64,000 bases of DNA from Omphiscola glabra (taxonomy: Eukaryota > Mollusca > Gastropoda > Lymnaeidae), in contig OZ024810.1 in the NCBI GenBank assembly GCA_964017045.1, forward strand, positions 3,273,365-3,337,364. Direction: 5' to 3'. Numbering within the stretch: position 1 is the stretch's first letter; the number at the start of each line of letters is the position of its first letter. The translations under genes and the position numbers were made by a program. Shown here piece after piece: positions 57,359 through 64,000 of the stretch. The notes beneath the pieces were generated by a model, which did not search any database, had not been told where the DNA came from, and saw only the letters and a program-made list of their open reading frames with translations.

Positions 57359-58006
57359 TAAGTGGCACTATGTATCCATTTAAAGAGTAAATGATTCACT
57401 ATGAACACGTAAATATTGCTACTGAAAAGATTTAATACATTTTTCTAATAAATTTGTTTTTTTTCCTTCTATCTTCAGGCTGCATCGATACTTTGTGTTA
57501 ATTTTTGTGAAATAAATTTGCATGAACATATCCCACTATCCAGATAACACAAAGGAAGGATATTCTCTCGATGTGAATATTTCATTTGGATTTTAAGAAG
57601 CACACAGTTAAAGGAAGTGATACGAAAACTTAGTTTTATTGTATATTTGTTTACTTAAATATGTGAATATTTTAATGTTTTTTTGTTTTGTTTTTGAGTC
57701 AAGGCTGGTGATCGTTTTACTGGAAAATAAAGTGATGTTCTGAAGCAAATGATTCCTGACACTCACTTGAAGTGGATTGTGGATATTCAAAGCAAAGTCT
57801 TCTTCTTGACGTGTCATCAATAAATACATTTTACAAACCCACAAAATATGTACATGCATTTCAAGTAGCATTCTCTTCTTGTGGCAGAGTTTCAACATCA
57901 AGCGTTCGAATGTTATACTTGGATCTATAAGGAGGCAAAGGAAATTATCTACCGTGTTTCAAGTGATGTGTGTCTAAACGTCTCATCCCATCGGATTTCA
58001 CTTTAA
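57359..58006. other. AT-rich stretch upstream of the candidate exon
   Basis: No open frame of note on the plus strand; the minus-strand frame 57608-57901 lacks motifs. A switch from AT-rich to GC-rich sequence occurs at about 58005. Confidence 0.45.
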
Positions 58007-58839
58007 AGCGCACGGAAACAGCTAGTCCGGAGTCTTCCCGTCAGGTCAGCGTTTTCCCGCCTTGGTCACTACGAGGTTTCCCCCCGACAACCAGGCGTTA
58101 AGATACCGCGTCCGGTTCATCCGCGTGTTGTGGCGAAGGGGTATCAAAGACAGTTACGAGGTCTGCACCGGCTGCTCCTGCAATGTGATCTTATCACGCC
58201 ATCACATCTGGCCACCTCCGCCACCGCCACCTCTCCTTCCTTCTCTCCTTCCTCTTCCTCTCCTCCACCGTCCTCTCCTCCTTTCTCTCGCTCCTTCCCG
58301 CCAGCCGTTACCACGTCGAGCAACCGCAACTTCAACATTAACAACAAGAAGAAGCACCGCATCACCTGGAGCAGCGACCTCGGGGCTGACCCAGGGGCGG
58401 ATCCGTCCGCCGACCCACACCAGAACAACAACAACACCACCACTGTAACAACGACACCGTCACCGCCCCCACCCCCGCCAGTGAGTTCCCCGGAGGAGGC
58501 CGGGGGGACATCGCAGCGCCCTCCAGGAACTTTAGCCTCTGGTACCAGGAAGAAAACCCAGGGGGCATCGGGGTCCACCCCTTCGCCCTCCCGGGGCGGT
58601 GGGAGTATGTCCTGCCCTAGCGGCCAGGCTTGCTCGATGGGAGAGAGGCGAAGCATTTCTGTGAACAAGAGGACGCCGGAAAAGTACCAGGAGGCAGCTG
58701 CTAGGGTAGAAGAGGACATTACTGTAATCGAGGACCCGGTCCTGATTGTACCAGTGCAAGAGCCGGAGCCGAGACCAAGCACGAAAATTTCGCTGCCAAC
58801 GGTTAAATCCAAGGTCGGCGTTGCCGGGGCCACCAAAAG
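58007..58839 (+). CDS. Candidate protein-coding exon, Ser/Pro/Thr-rich, partial
   Basis: I do not recognise the protein. The frame is open from just after a TAA at 58004 to 58839, where AAAAG|GTAAGG forms a good 5' splice donor. Base composition jumps to GC- and CpG-rich for exactly this interval, unlike the surroundings. The frame has no ATG until 58607 (MSCPSGQACSMGERR). So either it is an internal exon entered from upstream, or coding starts at 58607 after a long leader; TTTTCCCGCC near 58053 is an E2F-like word that would fit the latter. Upstream of 58607 the sequence is Ser/Pro-rich with PPPPPP and NNNN runs. Downstream it is better mixed: KRTPEKYQEAAARVEEDITV, then an acidic-proline segment PVQEPEPRPSTK. 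Opposing and shifted open frames are lower quality. The rest of the gene should lie outside or downstream. Confidence 0.6.
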
Positions 58840-60186
58840 GTAAGGACCTTTGTCGTGGTGTCCTTTTTTGTTTAGTTTGGTGGTTTGTTTGTTAGTTAGT
58901 TGTTTTTCTTTCCTCTTTTTTTTTCTCTTATCTGACATTATTTGATGTCGTAATGGTGGTTGGATATGATTTGACGTCGAAATAATGTTGGTAAAGGATT
59001 TGATGTCGCACAGGAGTTGGGATGATGTTTGATGTCGTAATTTTGTTGGGAATTAAATGTCATGTTTGTTAATGTATTGGGTTGCGATTCGATGCTGTCA
59101 GCGTTACAGTTGGTAGCTGCTATATGACATATTGCTGTGACGATAGAATTGACGTTGTGATAACATTTGATGTCGCAGGCGTAGAGTACATGTTGTCCAC
59201 ACACAGGTCAAAGATCTTCAAACGTTTGTAATGTTGATACAACAAAATCGCTCTATTTTCTTTTTGGACTGTTTCTCCAATCTACACATTTGACATAATG
59301 TTTTTCTCCGCAGGAATCTAACGATATCAGATATGTGCATATGTGGGGCTGGGATAGTGTGGATTGAGATAAAGATCAAGATACATTGGGTTTGATAGCC
59401 GTCTGTTAATTTACCAGATGTCGGTCGTCTGCTAGACACCGCGCCCTTGTTTTATCTCAGTCTGTCTGAGCAGTTTGAAATCTGGTCACTCAATGCGAGT
59501 AACATAATCTGACTTAATAAAATCAGGCCCTAGAGGACATTCGGTGCCTGGTGTATCAGTAGCTGTAGTTCTTTTGACAAGACATGTCAGACAAGTAAAG
59601 TTATGTGCCATATGAAAATTAAAGTTGCTCCAGAAGGGCTAGATTGGTTTGACATTTAGATGCACTATTTTAATGTCGCTGAAGAATGTATTTTTTTTTT
59701 AAAACAAAGAAAACGTATCACACACTAATTTACACACATAAACACACTCACACATACATACACACTTACACATACATACACACGCACATACAGATACATT
59801 AAAAACCCCATCTCAAACACACTTTTCAATAACATACCACTCTTTCTTAAAGCTGTCGAATCATTTATTCGTTTCGTTTCACTGATAATTCACCCCCATC
59901 TTATCTGTTGTATTTCATTCTCCTTATAATAGTCATAATTTTGAATATATATTTTGATGTTTTTATTTACATATTAAATTGAATCTACTACATTCCACTT
60001 CTCCGCCTGTCCGTACACACATTGTGTTGTTTCATATGTTCCAAACGTATCTTTACATACCTGGTCATGCATCGTACCATAATATAAGAAACTTTTTTTT
60101 ATTTTACAAAAATTTTCTCATGCTTTCCCCACCCCCACCATTTTTACAAAGCCTTTATTATATTAACTATTGGAAACGTTATATAA
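58840..60186. other. Probable intron start and non-coding stretch
   Basis: It follows the donor at 58840. It holds spaced GATTTGATGTCG words (58940-59190), perhaps an eroded repeat, and a CACACATACA tract at about 59728-59795. No further exon was recognised. Confidence 0.45.
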
Positions 60187-60272
60187 CAGCAAACATTTTA
60201 AATCTTCGATTTACTAGAAATGAAAGCCACAGCAAACATTTTAAATCTTCGAATTACTAGAAATGAAAGTCA
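60187..60272. repeat. 43-bp direct repeat, 2 copies
   Basis: ACAGCAAACATTTTAAATCT followed by ACTAGAAATGAAAG, two copies with two differences. Confidence 0.95.
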
Positions 60273-60368
60273 CTTCTTTTCTTACGAAGTATACACCACA
60301 TTAAATAAACGAACTGAATATAAAAAAGAAACATTTTTATATGATAAAAAGTTATGAAACAACTATTT

Positions 60369-61494
60369 GAAGGCACTGGAGGCCACCAACTACACCAAAA
60401 TAATTCTTAGAAGACACTGGAGGCCACCAACTACACCAAAACAATTCTTAGAAGACACTGGAGGCCACCAACTACACCAAAACAATTCTTAGAAGACACT
60501 GGAGGCCACCAACTACACCAGAACAATTCTTAGAAGACACTGGAGGCCACCAACTACACAAAAAACAATTCTTAGAAGACACTGGAGGCCACCAACTACA
60601 CCAAAATAATTCTTAGAAGACACTGGAGGCCACCAATTACACCAAAACCATTCTTAGAAGACACTGGAGGCCACCAACTACACCAAAACAATTCTTAGAA
60701 GACACTGGAGGCCACCAACTACACCAAAACAATTCTTAGAAGACACTGGAGGCCACCAACTACACCAAAACAATTCTTAGAAGACACTGGAGGCCACCAA
60801 CTACACCAAAACAATTCTTAGAAGACACTGGAGGCCACCAACTACACCAAAACAATTCTTAGAAGACACTGGAGGCCACCAACTACACCAAAACAATTCT
60901 TAGAAGACACTGGAGGCCACCAACTACACCAGAACAATTCTTAGAAGACACTGGAGGCCACCAACTACACAAAAAACAATTCTTAGAAGACACTGGAGGC
61001 CACCAACTACACCAAAATAATTCTTAGAAGACACTGGAGGCCACCAATTACACCAAAACCATTCTTAGAAGACACTGGAGGCCACCAACTACACCAAAAC
61101 AATTCTTAGAAGACACTGGAGGCCACCAACTACACCAAAACAATTCTTAGAAGACACTGGAGGCCACCAACTACACCAACACAATTCTTAGAAGACACTG
61201 GAGGCCACCAACTACACCAAAACAATTCTTAGAAGACACTGGAGGCCACCAACTACACCAAAACAATTCTTAGAAGACACTGGAGGCCACCAACTACACC
61301 AAAACAATTCTTAGAAGACACTGGAGGCCACCAACTACACCAAAACAATTCTTAGAAGACACTGGAGGCCACCAACTACACCAAAACAATTCTTAGAAGA
61401 CACTGGAGGCCACCAACTACACCAAAACAATTCTTAGAAGACACTGGAGGCCACCAACTACACCAAAACAATTCTTAGAAGACACTGGAGGCCA
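60369..61494. repeat. 41-bp minisatellite, about 27 copies
   Basis: Tandem copies of GAAGACACTGGAGGCCACCA plus ACTACACCAAAACAATTCTTA. A run of four rare variants (CCAGAACAA, ACAAAAAACAA, CCAAAATAA, CAATTACACCAAAACCATT) occurs at about 60517-60650 and again at about 60928-61062, 411 bases later: ten units with one 42-bp member. The right end is cut within a unit at CCAGCTAATG. Confidence 0.98.
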
Positions 61495-61935
61495 GCTAAT
61501 GTGCCCAACGAACAAAGATGACTACTTTCTATTTAATTATTATGAAAACTTTCAATTTAAAATGTATAAAGACTGCCATTCTCTTCTTGTGTATTAAATG
61601 CTGTACTTGTGTCAAAATGGCGTTCTCTTACCTGATGTAGTTTATCATAGACAGCCATGTTTTTTTTTGATGTTGTAAAATGTTCATGATGTCTACAGGT
61701 GTATCTCGGATACATATAACAGTAACTCAAGATGAAAGATTCATGTTATGTTGGCAGTAATGATGCAAGTATTTAAGTAACAAACAGTTATCTTTATACA
61801 TTTTGAATCTGTGGGTTTTAAAATCTTTAGCGATATAGTCAGAGGATATGTTTGTGAAGTGGTCATCCTTACAAATCATAATGCAGATCTTCTTGCCCCC
61901 CCCCCCCCTTACCATGCAAGGGTCACTTGAACTAA
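61495..61935. other. Short unassigned stretch
   Basis: C-run at about 61897-61907; no gene recognised. Confidence 0.4.
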
Positions 61936-61937
61936 CT

Positions 61938-62752
61938 TATAACACATACCTCAGAACTAACTAACACACAAATTCTGGTTGGCGCCATAACACATACAGT
62001 AGAACTAACTAACACACATATTCTGGTTGGGGCTGTAACACATACTGCAGAACGAACTAACACACATATTCTGGTTGGGGCTGTAACACATACATCAGAA
62101 CTAACTAACACACATATTCTGGTTGGGGCTGTAACACATACTGCAGAACGAACTAACACACATATTCTGGTTGGGGCTGTAACACATACTGCAGAACTAA
62201 CTAACACGCATATTCTGGTTGGGGCTGTAACACAAACTGCAGAACTAACTAACACGCATATTATGGTTAGGACTGTAACACATACAGCAGAACTAACTAA
62301 CACACATATTCTGGTTAGGTCTGTAACACATACAGCAGAACTAACTAACACGCATATTCTGGTTGGGGCTGTAACTTATACAGCAGAACTAACAAACACA
62401 CATATTCTGGTTGGGGCTGTAACACATTCAGCAGAACCAACTAACACACATATTCTGGTTGGGGCTGTAACACATACATCATAACTAAATAACACACATA
62501 TTGTGGTTGGGGCTGTAACACATACAGCAGAACTAAATAACACACATATTCTGGTTGGGGCTGTAACACATACAGCAGAACTAAATAACACACATATTGT
62601 GGTTGGGGCTGTAACACATACTGCAGAACTAACTAACACGCATATTCTGGTTGGGGCTGTAACACAAACTGCAGAACTAACTAACACGCATATTCTGGTT
62701 GGGGCTGTAACACATACTGCAGAACTAACTAAGACACATATTCTGGTTGAGT
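61938..62752. repeat. 48-bp minisatellite, 17 copies
   Basis: Copies of AACTAACTAACACACATATT plus CTGGTTGGGGCTGTAACAC and ATACAGCAG. Variants (CTGCAGAACGAAC, ACGCATATT, GTTAGGACT) recur in blocks, for example 62185-62250 and 62615-62680. The 48-bp period opens frames on both strands (61932-62687 minus, 62263-62754 plus); these are not genes. Confidence 0.97.
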
Positions 62753-62818
62753 GATTAAGATTACTCTCTTAAAGCCCTTTCGAGTACTTTGGCAAACGGT
62801 TCCATCTTTTGGGCAGTG

Positions 62819-62959
62819 CTACATAACATTGTCTGATCGTAGAACTCTCCCGCCAGCAACCTCCAGTTCTGTACACAAAATAAAAGGATCCGCCTCTGTT
62901 TCCGTGACCAGTGTACTATGTCGGAAGGTCGGGTACCGGTTGTTGTCTATCCCGTTGAA
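62819..62959 (-). other. Possible small coding fragment (minus)
   Basis: On the minus strand a 46-codon open segment reads FNGIDNNRYPTFRHSTLVTE and continues with ADPFILCTELEVAGGRVLRS before a TAG at 62819. Its composition is balanced and the segment is GC-richer than its surroundings, as an exon or a retroelement remnant might be. No splice acceptor is evident upstream and I know no family match. Confidence 0.2.
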
Positions 62960-63733
62960 GTAAAAAAAGTAAATAAAACGGTATGATATATTTTATATGA
63001 TTAATAATTGTCAAGCTGTTCCCTAAATTCGTTATCCTAGCAGAGTACGCATCTAGAAGAACTGAAGATCCGGCCCAAAAAAAAGTACACCCTGAAAGGT
63101 CTCATCTCACGGGCTAAGAAAGTACCTTCTTATGATCTGGCCCCTGGAACGAACTATTTTTTATGTTTTTACCCCAGCCCCGTCCCCAGCTCTCCCACCC
63201 ACACGGCCCTTCCTCTATGCACTTCTGTTTACCCGTGACGTCTTGCAGCTGCTCTTCGGCACGCGCGTCACGGATACAAGATGGCGCTGTTTCCAAATGT
63301 TGATACAATCGAATATGACCGTGCTGCTTGATCGTGAATCAAGCGTCGTCATAACATCAGAGAACGTTTATTTTTCGGCCATTCGACTTCGTGACTTTCT
63401 CCATCAATATTAAGTGTAAAAATGTTAGAGCCCTATTCATCACAGAGGTCCCTAAATCGTAGGCCCGGAGCGGCCCTTAAGAGAACCGAGGCTGACCATG
63501 TCGCAGTGAAATAAATAATAAATCATTCTTGGTATTGATAAAGTCAGATGTTACAAAATGTATAAAACAATTTAACGTTCTGGGGAAAATTTTGGACATT
63601 CTACTTCAGGTCACTTACATTCCATTCTTCTTTACTTTGTTTATGTCTGGTTTTTATCTCTCTTTTTTAGGTAGCGTATTTCTATATACATATATGCAAA
63701 TTTGATTTCTACTTATTTCTATGTCTTGTTGCA
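62960..63733. other. Unassigned stretch with a promoter-like patch
   Basis: GTGACGTC (about 63234) and ACAAGATGGCGCTGTTTCC (about 63277) resemble CRE and YY1 motifs in a locally GC-rich patch (63160-63290). The open frame 63132-63413 spans it without a recognised domain. A first exon or promoter is possible but unproved. Confidence 0.25.
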
Positions 63734-63756
63734 CTGATGAAGGCATGTGCCGAAAC
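63734..63756 (+). ncRNA. Hammerhead-core-like stem-loop, copy 3
   Basis: CTGATGA, then AGGC-ATGT-GCC (a three-pair stem), then GAAAC followed by GTTT. Both conserved boxes are intact. As in the other two copies an additional A lies between CTGATGA and the stem. Stems I and III were not found with confidence. Penelope-like retroelements are known to carry hammerhead motifs, but no Penelope protein is seen nearby. Confidence 0.35.
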
Positions 63757-64000
63757 GTTTACTTATGTGTATTGTGAAATTATTATGAAAGCTTAATGTA
63801 TATTGTTATATTGACACAGATTGTTCGTGTCTATTCAATCTATTTTAAAGCTTTATCGCAGTCCAAAAACCTTTATAACGATATAAAGACTGAATTAAAA
63901 TAAAGTTAAAGTGAAAGTTAGACTGCGGTAGGACATTGAAGGCTTTGGACCGTTAACAAAACTGAGTGTTTATGTGTGTGTGTGTATGGGCTGTAAACTG
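63757..64000. other. Right edge, non-coding
   Basis: AT-rich sequence with a TG run at about 63974-63986. No feature is recognised before the window ends. Confidence 0.45.

Noticed and set aside
58062..58448. A different plus-strand frame of the candidate exon (128 residues)
   Set aside because: It has no ATG start, runs into Pro/Leu/Thr low complexity and stops before the splice donor, while the other frame stays open to the donor.
58144..58938. A 264-residue minus-strand protein
   Set aside because: It is the antisense of the candidate exon, begins in an AT-rich intron-like part, and has Gly/Glu/Val low-complexity runs that mirror the Pro/Ser/Asn runs of the plus strand.
61932..62754. Repeat proteins on both strands of the 48-bp array
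   Set aside because: The period is divisible by three and both strands are open, which is an artefact of tandem repetition.

Overview
This window looks like a gene-poor stretch of an animal nuclear genome, most likely a mollusc and perhaps a heterobranch or pulmonate snail. There are no bacterial operons, no rRNA genes and no convincing tRNA genes. Most of it is AT-rich intergenic or intronic DNA with degraded retrotransposons, small hAT-type DNA elements and a great many minisatellites. The snail suggestion is inference. It rests on SPIN-like hAT elements, which I recall being reported from tetrapods, a triatomine bug and the pond snail Lymnaea, and on the general look of the repeats.

Layout. 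Positions 1-3720 are a 34-bp tandem array that runs off the left edge. From 5.3 to 15.7 kb arrays follow one another (units of 22, 29, 37, 15, 41, 24, 22, 15, 32 and 52 bp), with one hAT MITE at 4676-4864. From 16 to 31 kb there are more arrays, a LINE reverse-transcriptase pseudogene lying inside a 31-bp minisatellite (17.8-19.1 kb), a second LINE relic at 20.9-21.3 kb and members of a dispersed repeat family. From 31 to 57 kb come five small hAT-type elements with perfect 8-bp target duplications or close to it (31.3, 34.0, 39.0, 55.4 and 55.9 kb; a sixth at 4.7 kb), an older SPIN copy at 40.95 kb, a long hairpin at 45.2 kb, an antisense LINE relic at 52.7-53.3 kb and still more arrays. From 57 to 64 kb lies the only stretch that looks protein-coding in its own right, a GC- and CpG-rich open exon at about 58007-58839 ending in a good splice donor, followed by a 41-bp array (60.4-61.5 kb) and a 48-bp array (61.9-62.75 kb).

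About fifty distinct tandem arrays cover by my rough sum 20 kb, close to a third of the window. Nearly every array has its own unrelated unit, so the arrays look locally born rather than spread by transposition. Several show second-order periodicity (816, 238, 178, 148, 411, 94, 78, 68 and 60 bp). Many long open frames in this window are only the result of unit lengths divisible by three and should not be read as proteins.

There is no gene cluster here whose products act together. The noteworthy signals are the SPIN copies, the MITEs with intact target duplications, three hammerhead-core-like stem-loops, the LINE nested in a minisatellite and the single candidate exon.
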